Notes under the pieces: model-generated | The model's database searches: none | What the model saw: the letters and a program-made list of their open reading frames with translations, nothing else | Told to the model about the DNA's origin: nothing | Position numbers and translations under genes: made by a program | Assembly: GCF_903645305.1 (NCBI RefSeq) | Contig: NZ_CAHJXO010000001.1 | Span: forward strand, 744,001 to 808,000 | Length of the DNA: 64,000 nucleotides | Source: Corynebacterium sp. Marseille-P4321 | Lineage (GTDB): Bacteria; Actinomycetota; Actinomycetes; Mycobacteriales; Mycobacteriaceae | Reading direction: 5' to 3' | Shown here: in pieces, positions 7,628 to 16,747 of the stretch | How positions within the stretch are numbered: the stretch's first letter is position 1 | How the letters are laid out: each line of letters begins with the position of its first letter

Positions 7628-8476
7628 ATGGAAAACTCACCCAACAAGAAGCGTCGCGCACGCAAGACGCAGCGCACCGTCGCCGGTGCTGCCGCGTTGA
7701 CGCTCGGCCTCACCGGTGCGGGTCTCCTGGCTTCGGCGCTGACCCCGAACACACAGGTTGCGTCCGCACAACGTGATGATCAGGCAATGATCCAGGAAGG
7801 CAAGGACATATACGATGTCGCCTGCATCACCTGCCACGGCGCCAACCTCCAGGGCGTAGAGGGCCGCGGCCCGTCGCTCATCGGTACCGGCGAGGGCGCC
7901 GTGTACTTCCAGGTCAACTCCGGCCGCATGCCGATGATGTCCAATGACGCGCAGGCGGAGCGTAAGCGCCCGCGCTACACCGAGTCCCAGGCTCTGGCGC
8001 TCGCCGCGTACGTCGCGGCGAACGGCGGCGGCCCGGAGTTGGTGTACAACCCGGACGGCTCCCTCGCAATGGAGGAGCTGCGCGGCAAGGGCTACAACGG
8101 CAAGATCCAGGAAGGCGACGTGGCCCGCGGCAGCGAGCTGTTCCGCCTGAACTGCGCGTCCTGCCACAACTTCACTGGCCGCGGCGGCGCGCTGTCCTCC
8201 GGTAAGTACGCGCCGACGCTGGACCCTGCGAACGAGCAGGAGATCTACCAGGCGATGCTCACCGGCCCGCAGAATATGCCGAAGTTCTCGGACCGGCAGC
8301 TCTCCGCGGACGAGAAGAAGGACATCATCGCCTTCATCAAGTCCTCCAAGGAAACTCCGAGCCCGGGCGGCTGGGGCCTCGGCGGCCTCGGCCCGGTCTC
8401 TGAAGGTATGGCGATGTGGATCATCGGCATCACCCTTGTCGCTGCAGCTGCTATGTGGATGGGATCCCGCTCATGA
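7628..8476 (+). CDS. qcrC: Dihaem cytochrome c subunit of the bcc complex
   Basis: A 282-residue protein from ATG 7628 with AAAGGGA upstream. It has an N-terminal membrane segment (about residues 17-38), two CxxCH haem sites (Cys66-Cys69-His70 and Cys176-Cys179-His180), and a C-terminal membrane anchor around residues 258-277. This two-haem QcrC replaces cytochrome c1 and soluble cytochrome c in actinobacteria, passing electrons straight to CtaC within the bcc-aa3 supercomplex. The stop overlaps the qcrA start (ATGA), so the two genes are translationally coupled. Confidence 0.96.
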   Translation: MENSPNKKRRARKTQRTVAGAAALTLGLTGAGLLASALTPNTQVASAQRDDQAMIQEGKDIYDVACITCHGANLQGVEGRGPSLIGTGEGAVYFQVNSGRMPMMSNDAQAERKRPRYTESQALALAAYVAANGGGPELVYNPDGSLAMEELRGKGYNGKIQEGDVARGSELFRLNCASCHNFTGRGGALSSGKYAPTLDPANEQEIYQAMLTGPQNMPKFSDRQLSADEKKDIIAFIKSSKETPSPGGWGLGGLGPVSEGMAMWIIGITLVAAAAMWMGSRS

Positions 8477-9693
8477 GTGAACTGAAGAAGAATTACACGA
8501 CTGAAGAGCTAGACCGCATGAGCAATGCGGAGCTGGCTGCACTCGGCACGGAACTCGACGACGTCACCGTCGCGTACCGCAAGGAGCGCTTCCCGGTTGA
8601 GAACGATCCGCGCGAGAAGGCTGCTGAGCGCGGCATCAACATCTGGCTCACGATTTCGATCATCTGCGGCCTGGCGTTTTTGGGCGTGTACCTGTTCTGG
8701 CCGTGGGAGCCGAAGTTCCACGGTGACGAGGGCCTGTGGACGTACACCATGTACACCCCGTTGCTCGGCCTCACCGCAGGTCTCGGCCTGGCTTCGCTGG
8801 GTATTGCCATCACGCAGTACGTGAAGAAGTTCATCCCCGAGGAGATCTCGGTGCAGGTGCGCCACGACGGCCGCTCGAGCGAGCTGGACCGCCGCACGAC
8901 CACCGCTCTGCTGAACGACGCGTGGGAAACCTCCACGTTCGGCCGCCGCAAGGCGATGAAGGGTCTGCTGGGCACCGCAGGTGTGCTCACCGGCCTGATG
9001 ATCATCGCGCCGCTGGGCGGCATCATCAAGGATCCGTGGCGCCCGCGCCACGCCCTGAACTACCACGGCGACGGCACGCTGTGGACGCACGGCTGGACCA
9101 TCCAGGACCAGGGTGTGAAGGTCTACTTGGGCCGCGACACCGGTGCGATCGCCGAGCTGCACGAGGGTGTGGCCGGCTCGCACTACAGCACCGCTGGCGT
9201 CTCGCGTCTTGTTCGCATGCGCCCAGAGGATCTGGCAGCTGCCGCCATGGAGACGGTCTTCCCCCTCTACCCGGACGACGTCAACGACGGCGACAACTAC
9301 GACCCGGCCCGCGACGTGTATGAAAACCACATGCACTCCATCCACGGCCCGCGCAACGCCGTGATGCTCATCCGCCTGCGCTCGCAGGACGCGAAGCGTG
9401 TCACCGAGCGCGAGGGCCAGGAGGACTTCCACTACGGCGACTACTACGCCTACTCCAAAATCTGCACGCACATCGGTTGCCCGACCTCGCTGTACGAGGC
9501 GCAGACCAACCGCATTCTGTGCCCGTGCCACCAGTCGCAGTTCGACGCGCTGCAGTACGGCAAGCCGATCTTCGGTCCGGCCGCCCGTGCTCTGCCGCAG
9601 CTGCCTGTGACTGTTGACGAAGACGGTTACCTCATCGCTAACGGCAACTTCAACGAGCCCGTTGGCCCGGCATTCTGGGAGCGTCAGTCCTAA
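8473..9693 (+). CDS. qcrA: Rieske iron-sulfur protein of the bcc complex
   Basis: A 406-residue protein with three predicted membrane segments in its N-terminal half (around 58-75, 90-115 and 160-185), as in actinobacterial QcrA, and a C-terminal Rieske domain. The [2Fe-2S] ligands are Cys331 and His333 in CTHIGC and Cys350 and His353 in CPCH; disulfide cysteines are Cys336 and Cys352. It accepts electrons from menaquinol and passes them to QcrC. The ATG at 8473 overlaps the qcrC stop, and its own stop shares a base with the qcrB ATG (TAATG). This start was preferred to the upstream in-frame ATG at 8416, which would lie inside qcrC. Confidence 0.96.
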   Translation: MSELKKNYTTEELDRMSNAELAALGTELDDVTVAYRKERFPVENDPREKAAERGINIWLTISIICGLAFLGVYLFWPWEPKFHGDEGLWTYTMYTPLLGLTAGLGLASLGIAITQYVKKFIPEEISVQVRHDGRSSELDRRTTTALLNDAWETSTFGRRKAMKGLLGTAGVLTGLMIIAPLGGIIKDPWRPRHALNYHGDGTLWTHGWTIQDQGVKVYLGRDTGAIAELHEGVAGSHYSTAGVSRLVRMRPEDLAAAAMETVFPLYPDDVNDGDNYDPARDVYENHMHSIHGPRNAVMLIRLRSQDAKRVTEREGQEDFHYGDYYAYSKICTHIGCPTSLYEAQTNRILCPCHQSQFDALQYGKPIFGPAARALPQLPVTVDEDGYLIANGNFNEPVGPAFWERQS

Positions 9694-11324
9694 TGAGTAC
9701 GAAACTTGCAAAAGCCGCGGACAACGTTGATTCGCGCTACACGATCTCGGGCGTGCTGCGCCCGCAGTTGAACAAGGTTTTCCCCAGCCACTGGTCCTTC
9801 ATGCTCGGTGAGATGGCGCTCTACAGCTTCATCATCTTGCTGCTGACCGGTACTTACCTTGCCCTGTTCTTTGACCCGTCGATCACCAAGGTGATCTACG
9901 ACGGTGCGTACCTGCCGCTGAACGGTGTCGAGATGTCCCGTGCGTACGCAACTGCACTTGATATCTCCTTCGACGTCCGCGGTGGCCTCTTTGTCCGCCA
10001 GATGCACCACTGGGCCGCGCTGATGTTCATGATGGCGATGTTCGCCCACATGATGCGCGTGTTCTTCACCGGTGCGTTCCGCCGCCCGCGTGAGGCGAAC
10101 TGGCTGATCGGTGTGACCCTGGTGCTGCTCGGCATGATCGAGGGCTTCATGGGCTACTCCCTGCCGGACGACCTGCTCTCCGGCGTGGGTCTGCGCATTA
10201 TGTCGGCGATCATCCTGTCGATGCCGATCATCGGCACGTGGATTCACTGGGCGCTGTTCGGCGGCGACTTCCCGTCCGACCTCATGCTGGACCGTTTCTA
10301 CATTCTGCACGTGCTGATCCTGCCGGGCATCATTCTGGCGCTCGTCGCGGCGCACCTCTTGCTCGTTTGGTTCCAGAAGCACACGCAGTTCCCGGGTCCG
10401 GGCCGTACGGAGAACAACGTCGTCGGTATCCGCATCCTCCCGGTGTTCGCGCTGAAGGCTATCGGCTTCATGATGATCACCTTCGCGGTGCTCGCTGCGA
10501 TGGCTGGTCTGACGACTATCAACGCGATTTGGAACCTGGGCCCATACAACCCGTCGCAGGTCTCCGCTGGTTCGCAGCCGGATATCTACATGCTGTGGAC
10601 TGACGGTGCCGCGCGTGTCATGCCGGCGTGGGAGCTCTACATCGGCTCCTACACCATCCCGGGCGCGTTCTGGGTGGTCCTGATGGCCCTGATCATGGTG
10701 ATCCTGCTGATCTCGTACCCGTTCATCGAGAAGTCTGTCACTGGCGACGACGCCCACCACAACCTGCTGCAGCGCCCGCGCGACGTGCCGGTGCGTACCG
10801 GCATCGGTGTCATGGCCCTGACCTTCTTCCTGCTGCTCACCATCTCGGGCGGTAACGACCACGTGGCACACTTCTTCCAGATCTCGCTGAACGCGATGAC
10901 CTGGGTCGGCCGCATCGGCCTGATCGTGCTGCCGCCGCTCGCGTTCTTCATCACTTACCGCCTCTGCATCGGCCTGCAGCGTTCGGACCGCGAGGTGCTG
11001 GAGCACGGTATCGAGACCGGCGTGATCAAGCGCCTGCCGAACGGTGCGTTCGTCGAGATTCACCAGCCGCTCGGCCCGGTGGACGAGCACGGCCACCCGG
11101 TGCCGCTGGAGTACGGCGGTGCACGCGTGCCGAAGCAGCTCAACCAGCTCGGCTTCGCCGACTCTGAGACCGTGGGTAAGTTCGCCCCGGCGGAGATCGG
11201 TGTCACGGAGCGTGTCCGCGACGCGCAGGAGCAGTACCACCATGAAGAGGTGGAGACGCTGCGTGCGCTCGAGGAGAGCAAGGATCGCACAGACCGCGAT
11301 GCGACCCGCGAGAACAGCCACTAG
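9693..11324 (+). CDS. qcrB: Cytochrome b subunit of the bcc complex
   Basis: A 543-residue membrane protein with multiple helices. [18 protein letters not shown] carries haem-ligand histidines, and [16 protein letters not shown] matches the conserved quinol-site region; a further histidine pair lies around [26 protein letters not shown]. QcrB binds both b haems and holds the menaquinol oxidation site. The C-terminal ~130 residues form a charged cytoplasmic tail ([19 protein letters not shown]) found in actinobacterial QcrB. It is the last gene of ctaE-qcrCAB and is followed by a strong terminator. Confidence 0.96.
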   Translation: MSTKLAKAADNVDSRYTISGVLRPQLNKVFPSHWSFMLGEMALYSFIILLLTGTYLALFFDPSITKVIYDGAYLPLNGVEMSRAYATALDISFDVRGGLFVRQMHHWAALMFMMAMFAHMMRVFFTGAFRRPREANWLIGVTLVLLGMIEGFMGYSLPDDLLSGVGLRIMSAIILSMPIIGTWIHWALFGGDFPSDLMLDRFYILHVLILPGIILALVAAHLLLVWFQKHTQFPGPGRTENNVVGIRILPVFALKAIGFMMITFAVLAAMAGLTTINAIWNLGPYNPSQVSAGSQPDIYMLWTDGAARVMPAWELYIGSYTIPGAFWVVLMALIMVILLISYPFIEKSVTGDDAHHNLLQRPRDVPVRTGIGVMALTFFLLLTISGGNDHVAHFFQISLNAMTWVGRIGLIVLPPLAFFITYRLCIGLQRSDREVLEHGIETGVIKRLPNGAFVEIHQPLGPVDEHGHPVPLEYGGARVPKQLNQLGFADSETVGKFAPAEIGVTERVRDAQEQYHHEEVETLRALEESKDRTDRDATRENSH

Positions 11325-11344
11325 CTGACAGCGTCAAGGCAGAG

Positions 11345-11375
11345 AGTCCCTTCCCAATCGGGAAGGGACTTTTTT
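11345..11375 (+). terminator. Rho-independent terminator after qcrB
   Basis: A perfect 11-bp stem (11345-11355 with 11360-11370, AGTCCCTTCCC/GGGAAGGGACT), 4-nt loop, then TTTTTA. Confidence 0.93.
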
Positions 11376-11705
11376 AATAACAAATTGGTGAAATCGCCAG
11401 ATGTGTCAAAGGTCACAGAAGTCAAATATCGGCAATGTATATAGCATTTGGGCGGTAACGAGATCGTCGATAAGCAAGTGCAAAGTGCCAGGTTGTAGGC
11501 TAAATGCCGCACGTTTCGCATATCGACGCCTGCCTGCGGGTGCCGACTTTTCGAGTGGGACTGCGGCCTGCTCCCGTTGGTAACGGATGAATAACGGCGT
11601 GGCGGCTGGACACCGTTGTTGCCGTTTCGTAACCTGTTCGAGACATTGCGACAACAGCCGTTGGAAGCATGTACCGAAACAACATATTGCCGCTACCTCA
11701 AGCAC
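11376..11705 (+). other. Upstream regulatory region of the first NlpC/P60 gene
   Basis: 330 bp with no credible gene. It holds a GlxR-like palindrome (11402-11417), a TAGCAT -10-like box at 11442-11447 and a GTAACG/ATAACG direct repeat with an 11-bp period (11580-11585, 11591-11596). The probable riboswitch begins directly downstream. Confidence 0.5.
11402..11417. promoter_or_regulatory. GlxR/CRP-like site upstream of the NlpC/P60 gene
   Basis: TGTGTCAAAGGTCACA retains TGTG, the central A and TCACA of the GlxR consensus. It lies about 25 bp upstream of a possible TAGCAT -10 box, an activator-like position, and about 300 bp before the riboswitch. Confidence 0.5.
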
Positions 11706-11822
11706 CGTCTCGCACCCGCGGGCGATGGGAGAGGGGCCGGGGAACCGTAGTGGGAATCGCTCCCCGTGGGGTTGGGATCGTTCTCAAGATTCAGCCCGAC
11801 AGCTAACCCGGTTGGCGAAGAG
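11706..11822 (+). promoter_or_regulatory. ydaO-type c-di-AMP riboswitch upstream of NlpC/P60 gene
   Basis: The leader contains CGGGGAACC (11738-11746), TGGGAATCG, and CCCGACAGCTAACCCGGTTGGCG just before the coding region (GACAGCTAACCCGG at 11798-11811). These are hallmark blocks of the ydaO/yuaA class that binds cyclic di-AMP and, in Actinobacteria, commonly precedes cell-wall hydrolase genes such as NlpC/P60 and Rpf genes. The outer stem probably pairs CTCGCACC near 11709 with GGTTGGCGAAG near 11810. The boundaries are approximate because I could not fold the RNA. The aptamer ends about 20 bp before the gene start, so either a terminator-free or translation-level control is possible. Confidence 0.8.
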
Positions 11823-11842
11823 AAGATATGGAGAGACTTACA

Positions 11843-12583
11843 GTGGCCAAGCACCGTCGCCAGACCAACACCGCAGCACGTACTGCAGCAGCGACCACCG
11901 CACTTGTCGCAGGCGCAACCCTGATCGCGCCGACCACCGCTACCGCCGCCGAGGTTCGGGTTCCCAACACCCCGATCTCCGTGCAGGTGCCGGGTATTGA
12001 GACCGTTCCGGGCATCGCCGCCATCCCGGGCATCGAGGCATGGATCCCGTCGCTGAAGGGCGTCTCCGCTGAGGGCGACATTCGCGCGGCTATCGCAAGC
12101 GTGAAAGCTATCCCGGGTGTGCAGAACGTTCCGGGCTTCAACGACTTCATCGCAAACGTTGAGCGCCAGCTCCTGCCGGCTCCGGCTCCGGTTGCCCAGT
12201 ACTCCGCTCCGGCGCCGAAGCCAGCACCGGCTCCGAAGCCTGTGGGCCAGCGCATCGTTGAGATCGCTCAGTCCAAGATCGGCTCCCCGTACGTCTACGG
12301 TGCCGCGGGTCCCGACGCCTTCGACTGCTCTGGCTTTACCTCCTGGGTTTACGCTCAGGCGGGCAAATCCATCCCGCGTACCTCCCAGGCCCAGGCTAGT
12401 GCTGGCCAGTCCGTGCCGCTGAGCCAGATTCAGCCGGGTGACATCGTTGCCTACTACGGTGGCGCTTCCCACGTTGCCATCTACGCTGGCAACGGCCAGA
12501 TTATCGACGCGCTTAACTCCGGTATTCCGGTTGGCTACCGCGACCTGCACATGATGCCGATTCACTCCGTGGTTCGCTTCTAG
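11843..12583 (+). CDS. Secreted NlpC/P60 peptidoglycan endopeptidase
   Basis: A 246-residue secreted protein from GTG 11843, with GGAGAG 7 bp upstream; an in-frame ATG at 11828 would add five residues. It has a signal peptide (KHRRQTNTAARTAAATTALVAGATLIAPTTATAA), a linker with repeated PGI motifs (VPGIETVPGIAAIPGIEAWIP), a Pro/Ala spacer (PAPAPVAQYSAPAPKPAPAPKP) and a C-terminal NlpC/P60 domain. The catalytic Cys162 sits in DAFDCSGF and a His in HVAIYAG. Such enzymes cut D-iGlu-mDAP bonds and separate daughter cells. A GlxR-like site and a probable c-di-AMP riboswitch precede it, and a second NlpC/P60 gene follows, as in C. glutamicum. Confidence 0.9.
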   Translation: MAKHRRQTNTAARTAAATTALVAGATLIAPTTATAAEVRVPNTPISVQVPGIETVPGIAAIPGIEAWIPSLKGVSAEGDIRAAIASVKAIPGVQNVPGFNDFIANVERQLLPAPAPVAQYSAPAPKPAPAPKPVGQRIVEIAQSKIGSPYVYGAAGPDAFDCSGFTSWVYAQAGKSIPRTSQAQASAGQSVPLSQIQPGDIVAYYGGASHVAIYAGNGQIIDALNSGIPVGYRDLHMMPIHSVVRF

Positions 12584-12611
12584 GCAGCGAGGCACTCGAC
12601 GCCTTCGCTTG

Positions 12612-12643
12612 ATGCGCTCCGCCTCAGGGCGGGGCGCATTTTC
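12612..12643 (+). terminator. Rho-independent terminator after the first NlpC/P60 gene
   Basis: An 11-bp stem with one G-T pair (12612-12622 with 12629-12639, ATGCGCTCCGC/GCGGGGCGCAT), 6-nt loop, then TTTCAT. Confidence 0.85.
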
Positions 12644-12739
12644 ATACCCATTCACGGCGGGGATTGTGTAACTTTTGTAATCATTCTTAACAGCAATGTG
12701 CACATTCCCCAGCGGTTTCAACCGGGCGGAAATAACTGT

Positions 12740-12767
12740 TTGTCACAGGCTGATAACGGGCTATAGT
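12740..12767 (+). promoter_or_regulatory. Promoter of the RipC-like gene
   Basis: TTGTCA (12740-12745), 16-bp spacer, TATAGT (12762-12767). Both hexamers fit the corynebacterial SigA consensus. It gives a leader of roughly 50 nt before the GTG at 12826. Confidence 0.75.
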
Positions 12768-12825
12768 TACACCGTTCTTTTCGTTGCATGGGCGCACACG
12801 TCCATTTGAGACAAAGAGGTTTTTA

Positions 12826-13860
12826 GTGGGTAAGCACTCCCTTCACACTTCCCGCTCCACGCGTGGTGGGGCAATCGCAGCCCTTGCCGCACTGGCTGCG
12901 GTGGGCACGTCTTTCGCCGCCCCGGCGAACGCGGACGAGGTGGACCAGCTGATTGACGAGATGGACAAGATCTCGCATGAGGCCACTGCGAAGATGGAGG
13001 AGATTAAGGGCCTCGAGGACAAAATCGGCGCTTCGCAGCGCAAGATTGACGATGCGAACCGACGTGCGGACGAGGCGAAGACTGAGCTGGCCGAGATCCG
13101 CGGCGTGAGCGATGCTCAGCGTCGCAATGTCGGCGACATCGCCCAATCGCGTTACCGCCTGCCGAAGAGTGAAGCGGTGCTTACCACCCTGGACTCCGGT
13201 AATCCGCAGGAGGCCATCGACCGCTCTGCCTACCTCGGTTCGCTGAGCAGAAACGCGGAGCGAGCGCTCGCGGACCTGGAGGGCGCGAACAAGCTCGCAG
13301 CGGAGAAGGCGTCGGCGGCTTCCATCGCCGTTGCAGAAGCGCAGTTCACCCGCAATGAGCTGGAATCCCAGCGGGCGAAGCTTGAGAGCGAGCGGGCCGA
13401 CCTGGATGGCCGTGTACGCGACATCGAGGCTCGCGTGGACGCGTTGAGCGAGGAGGGCCGCCAGCGCTGGGTGAACAAGGATAACCCGATCAACCTTGCG
13501 TCGGCTGACCTGCCTGGCGTGGATTCGGGCATCGTCGCCGCAGCAATGGCGCAGATCGGAAAGCCGTACGGCTGGGGCTCGGCCGGGCCGGACGCATTCG
13601 ACTGCTCGGGTTTGATGGTGTGGGCCTATGCCCAGAACGGCATTGGCATCCCGCGCACGTCGCAGGCGCAGCTTGCGGGTGGCACCCCGGTGCCGCTGGA
13701 TCAGCTGCAGCCGGGCGACATCATTGGCTACTACCCGGGTGTCACGCACGTGGGCATGTACATCGGCGACGGAATGGTGGTGCACTCCTCGGACTACGGC
13801 ATTCCGATCCAGGTTGTCCCGGCGAACTCCATGCCTATTCAGGGCGCTGTGCGCTACTAG
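12826..13860 (+). CDS. ripC: Secreted coiled-coil NlpC/P60 endopeptidase (RipC-like)
   Basis: A 344-residue protein from GTG 12826 with AAAGAGG upstream. After a signal peptide ending near AAPANA comes a long coiled coil (about residues 37-220, heptad-rich DEVDQLIDEMDKISHEATAK and LESQRAKLESERADLDGR), then a C-terminal NlpC/P60 domain with Cys260 in DAFDCSGL and His in THVGMYIGDG. The coiled-coil layout matches RipC of mycobacteria, which FtsEX activates at the septum; corynebacterial homologues split daughter cells. It has its own promoter and is separated from the preceding paralogue by a terminator. pimB begins 15 bp downstream. Confidence 0.9.
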   Translation: MGKHSLHTSRSTRGGAIAALAALAAVGTSFAAPANADEVDQLIDEMDKISHEATAKMEEIKGLEDKIGASQRKIDDANRRADEAKTELAEIRGVSDAQRRNVGDIAQSRYRLPKSEAVLTTLDSGNPQEAIDRSAYLGSLSRNAERALADLEGANKLAAEKASAASIAVAEAQFTRNELESQRAKLESERADLDGRVRDIEARVDALSEEGRQRWVNKDNPINLASADLPGVDSGIVAAAMAQIGKPYGWGSAGPDAFDCSGLMVWAYAQNGIGIPRTSQAQLAGGTPVPLDQLQPGDIIGYYPGVTHVGMYIGDGMVVHSSDYGIPIQVVPANSMPIQGAVRY

Positions 13861-13875
13861 GAGAACTTCGCGCAG

Positions 13876-15015
13876 TTGGCCACGCTGCTTGTTACCAACG
13901 ATTTCCCGCCCACTGTGGGCGGGATTCAGTCGTACTTGCGGGATTTCGCAGATGAAGTAGTTGCGCGACAAGGGCCGGACGCGCTCGTGGTGTACGCCTC
14001 CACCCAGGACGAGGAGGCGGCGCGGGCGTGGGACGCGCAGCAGCCCTACACCATCATCCGTTCGCCGCATCGCGTGCTGCTACCAACTCGTGGCGTTGCG
14101 CGGGAGATGTCGCGCCTGATTCGCGAGCACAGCATCGATACAGTCTGGTTCGGCGCCGCGGCTCCCCTCGCGGTGATGGGGGCGCGGGCGAAGCGCGCCG
14201 GCGCCCGGCGGGTGGTGGCTACGACGCACGGGCACGAAGTGGGATGGTCGATGCTTCCCGTCGCCCGCCAGGTTCTGGGTGCGATCGGGCGCAGTGCAGA
14301 TGCTGTGACTTTCATTTCGCGCTACACACTGCGCAGGTTCAGCCGAGCGTTTGGTAGCCAACCGGAGTATGTGCCGTTGCCGTCTGGGGTAGATACGGAG
14401 TTTTTCCGCCCAGCAACGGCGACGCAACGCGCCGAGACCCGCGAAGCGCTTGGTGTGGGGGATGCGCCGCTTGTGGTGTGCACATCCCGGCTCGTGGCGC
14501 GCAAAGGCCAGGACGCGTTGATTAAGGCACTTCCGCAGATTCGTGGCGCCGTGCCGGGAACGCAACTGGTCATTGTTGGCAGTGGCCCGTACGAAAAGAC
14601 CTTGCGCCGTCTCGCCGTGGGGCAGGATGGTGTGGTGTTCACGGGCCCGGTCGATCGCGTGTATCTGCGCGATATTGTCGCGGCCGCAGACGTGTTCGCC
14701 ATGCCTGCGCGCACTCGCGGCGGCGGCTTGGACGTTGAGGGGCTAGGCATTGTGTATCTCGAGGCGCAGGCCTGCGGTGTGCCGGTGGTGGCGGGTGATT
14801 CCGGCGGCGCGCCTGAGACAGTCACGGCCGAAACCGGGGTGGTGGTTAATGGTCGCGACGTTGATGCACTGAGCGAGGCGGTTTCGCAGTTGCTTATCGA
14901 CGCTAACCGCCGCCGCGAAATGGGCACCGCCGGCCGAGTCCACGTGGCTCAGCATTTCTCCTGGGACGTACTCGGGCAGCGGTGCGTGGAGGTACTGCAA
15001 GGGCGCGCAGGCTAG
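13876..15015 (+). CDS. pimB: GDP-mannose-dependent phosphatidylinositol monomannoside mannosyltransferase PimB'
   Basis: A 379-residue GT4 (GT-B fold) glycosyltransferase. The N-terminus LLVTNDFPPTVGGIQSYL carries the acceptor-side GGIQ motif and the C-terminal half contains DVFAMPARTRGGGLDVEGLGIVYLEAQACGVPVVAGDSGGAPE, the EX7E nucleotide-sugar region. PimB' adds the second mannose to phosphatidylinositol monomannoside at the cytoplasmic membrane face, an early step toward PIMs, lipomannan and lipoarabinomannan. The start is TTG at 13876; AGGAGA at the preceding stop is about 11 bp away, a rather long spacing. Synteny (after two NlpC/P60 genes, before glucokinase) matches C. glutamicum. Confidence 0.9.
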   Translation: MATLLVTNDFPPTVGGIQSYLRDFADEVVARQGPDALVVYASTQDEEAARAWDAQQPYTIIRSPHRVLLPTRGVAREMSRLIREHSIDTVWFGAAAPLAVMGARAKRAGARRVVATTHGHEVGWSMLPVARQVLGAIGRSADAVTFISRYTLRRFSRAFGSQPEYVPLPSGVDTEFFRPATATQRAETREALGVGDAPLVVCTSRLVARKGQDALIKALPQIRGAVPGTQLVIVGSGPYEKTLRRLAVGQDGVVFTGPVDRVYLRDIVAAADVFAMPARTRGGGLDVEGLGIVYLEAQACGVPVVAGDSGGAPETVTAETGVVVNGRDVDALSEAVSQLLIDANRRREMGTAGRVHVAQHFSWDVLGQRCVEVLQGRAG

Positions 15016-15026
15016 ACTTCTGCCTC

Positions 15027-15998
15027 ATGGTTGAGATGGAACGTGGCCTGACCGTCGGCTTCGATATCGGTGGCACGAACGCTCGTGCCGCGGTTGTAGA
15101 TGCCGAAGGCGCGATTATCGACGCTCGCCACACCGCCACCCCGCACGACGGCCCGGCGCTCACCCGCACGATTGTGGACACGGTGGCCAGGATCCGTGAG
15201 GACTACGACATCGACGCGGTCGGCGTGGCGCTTGCGGGCTTTCTGGACCCGGAATGCGAGGTGGTGCGTTTCGCCCCGCACTTGGCGTGGCGCGATGATG
15301 AGCCGTTGCGTCGGGAGCTGCAGGACGCGATCGGGCTTCCGGTGCGCCTGGAGCACGACGCGAATGCGGCCGCGTGGGGCGAATACAAGTATGGCGCTGC
15401 CCGCGAGATGGATACGTGGGTGTTTTTCGCGGTGGGGACAGGCATCGGCGCGACGTTGATGCACGAAGGCGAGATTTACCGGGGTGCGTTCGGCACCGCC
15501 CCGGAGTTCGGCCACATCACGGTGGTTCCCGGTGGTCGTGTGTGCTCCTGCGGCAAGCAGGGGTGCCTGGAGCGCTACGCGTCCGGCACGTCGTTGGTCG
15601 ACTGCGCTATCGACAAGGCGACCAAGGGCGGATACCGCCACAGTGGCCTGTACCGCGCTGTGGTGGAGAAGCGGGCGACCGGGCACGACATCATGAACGC
15701 CGCGCGCGAAGGCGACGAGCTCGGGCTCGCCGCGGTGGACAGCTTCGCTACTTGGCTGGGGCGCGGATTTGCCATCGTCGCGGATGTTCTAGACCCCGCG
15801 CACATTGTGCTCGGTGGCGGGCTCTCGGAGGACGCGGACCTGTTCCTCACCCACGCGGTGGCATCAATGGAAGAAAACATCGTGGGCTCGCAGTATCGAC
15901 CGCACCCGCAGATCCATTGCGCGGAGTTGGGGCCTCGGGCGGGTATGATCGGGGTCGCTGATTTAGCCCGCGGGGCCGAGGACCAGAAGAGGACTTAA
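15027..15998 (+). CDS. glk: ROK-family glucokinase
   Basis: A 323-residue ROK kinase. It has the phosphate-binding FDIGGTNARAAVVD near residue 12, the catalytic region EHDANAAAWGEYKYGA, the GTGIGA motif, and the zinc-binding CSCGKQGCLERYASG. It phosphorylates glucose to glucose-6-phosphate in the cytoplasm, using ATP by family expectation; a polyphosphate-using activity cannot be excluded from sequence. ATG 15027 is 11 bp after the pimB stop, with a second in-frame ATG at 15036 giving MERGLTVG. It forms a tight run with pimB and the plsC-like gene. Confidence 0.88.
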   Translation: MVEMERGLTVGFDIGGTNARAAVVDAEGAIIDARHTATPHDGPALTRTIVDTVARIREDYDIDAVGVALAGFLDPECEVVRFAPHLAWRDDEPLRRELQDAIGLPVRLEHDANAAAWGEYKYGAAREMDTWVFFAVGTGIGATLMHEGEIYRGAFGTAPEFGHITVVPGGRVCSCGKQGCLERYASGTSLVDCAIDKATKGGYRHSGLYRAVVEKRATGHDIMNAAREGDELGLAAVDSFATWLGRGFAIVADVLDPAHIVLGGGLSEDADLFLTHAVASMEENIVGSQYRPHPQIHCAELGPRAGMIGVADLARGAEDQKRT

Positions 15999-16001
15999 AC
16001 G

Positions 16002-16739
16002 ATGGAAAACAAGTGGTATTCCTTCTTCAAGGCGCTTGGCTCCCCGCCGCTAATGTTGCTCAACCGCCCGCGAATCGAAGGCGCGAAGCATATCCCGGAG
16101 GAGGGCGGGGCGATTCTTGCCTCGAATCACCAGGCTGTGGCGGACTCGTTTTACTTACCAATGATGGTGCGCCGCCAGATCACCTTTCCGGCGAAGAAGG
16201 AGTACTTCACCACGCCTGGCCTGAAAGGGCGCGTGCAGAAATTCTTCTTCTCATCGGTAGGCCAGATCCCTATCGATAGGGAAAGCAAGGATGCTGCGGG
16301 CAACCTGCAGAATGCTGCGGCTGAGGTGCTCGAACGCGGTGACCTGTTCGGGATTTATCCGGAGGGCACACGCTCGCCGGACGGGCGGGTGTACAAGGGC
16401 CGCACCGGCATGGCGCGTATCGCGATGGCCACGGGAGCGCCCGTGCTGTTGGTGGGCATGATCGACTCGGGCAGGGCGAACCCGATCGGCACTACGCTTA
16501 TCCGCCCAGTGCAGGTGCGCATCAAAATTTCGGAACCGATTGACCCGCACGGTTGGGCGGCCGAACACGGCTATGACCCAGATTCGCGCGAGGTCATGCG
16601 CCCGTTTACCGATTACTGCATGCACCGCCTGGCGGAGATGGTGGACACCGAGTACGTCGACGTGTACGCCTCGGAGGTAAAGAAATCGCTTGAAGAAACC
16701 GGCGCATACCCGCCGGGCGCGGAACCAGAAGGGAAGTAA
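16002..16739 (+). CDS. 1-acyl-glycerol-3-phosphate acyltransferase (PlsC family)
   Basis: A 245-residue LPLAT-family enzyme. The catalytic HX4D motif is in SNHQAVADSFYL, the substrate-binding block is GIYPEGTRSPDGRVYKGRTG, and GQIPIDRES corresponds to motif II. Family members move acyl chains onto lysophosphatidate or other lyso-lipids at the membrane. A position next to PimB' suggests a role in phospholipid or PIM acylation, but that is inference. It starts 3 bp after glk and is followed at 9 bp by a small membrane protein gene. Confidence 0.88.
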   Translation: MENKWYSFFKALGSPPLMLLNRPRIEGAKHIPEEGGAILASNHQAVADSFYLPMMVRRQITFPAKKEYFTTPGLKGRVQKFFFSSVGQIPIDRESKDAAGNLQNAAAEVLERGDLFGIYPEGTRSPDGRVYKGRTGMARIAMATGAPVLLVGMIDSGRANPIGTTLIRPVQVRIKISEPIDPHGWAAEHGYDPDSREVMRPFTDYCMHRLAEMVDTEYVDVYASEVKKSLEETGAYPPGAEPEGK

Positions 16740-16747
16740 GCGCGCAG

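Noticed and set aside
9690-11321. A 543-codon reverse reading frame opposite qcrB
   Set aside because: It is the same length as qcrB and is an antisense shadow caused by codon bias (His/Arg/Asp-rich, no motif). Similar shadows lie opposite ctaC, qcrA and divIVA.
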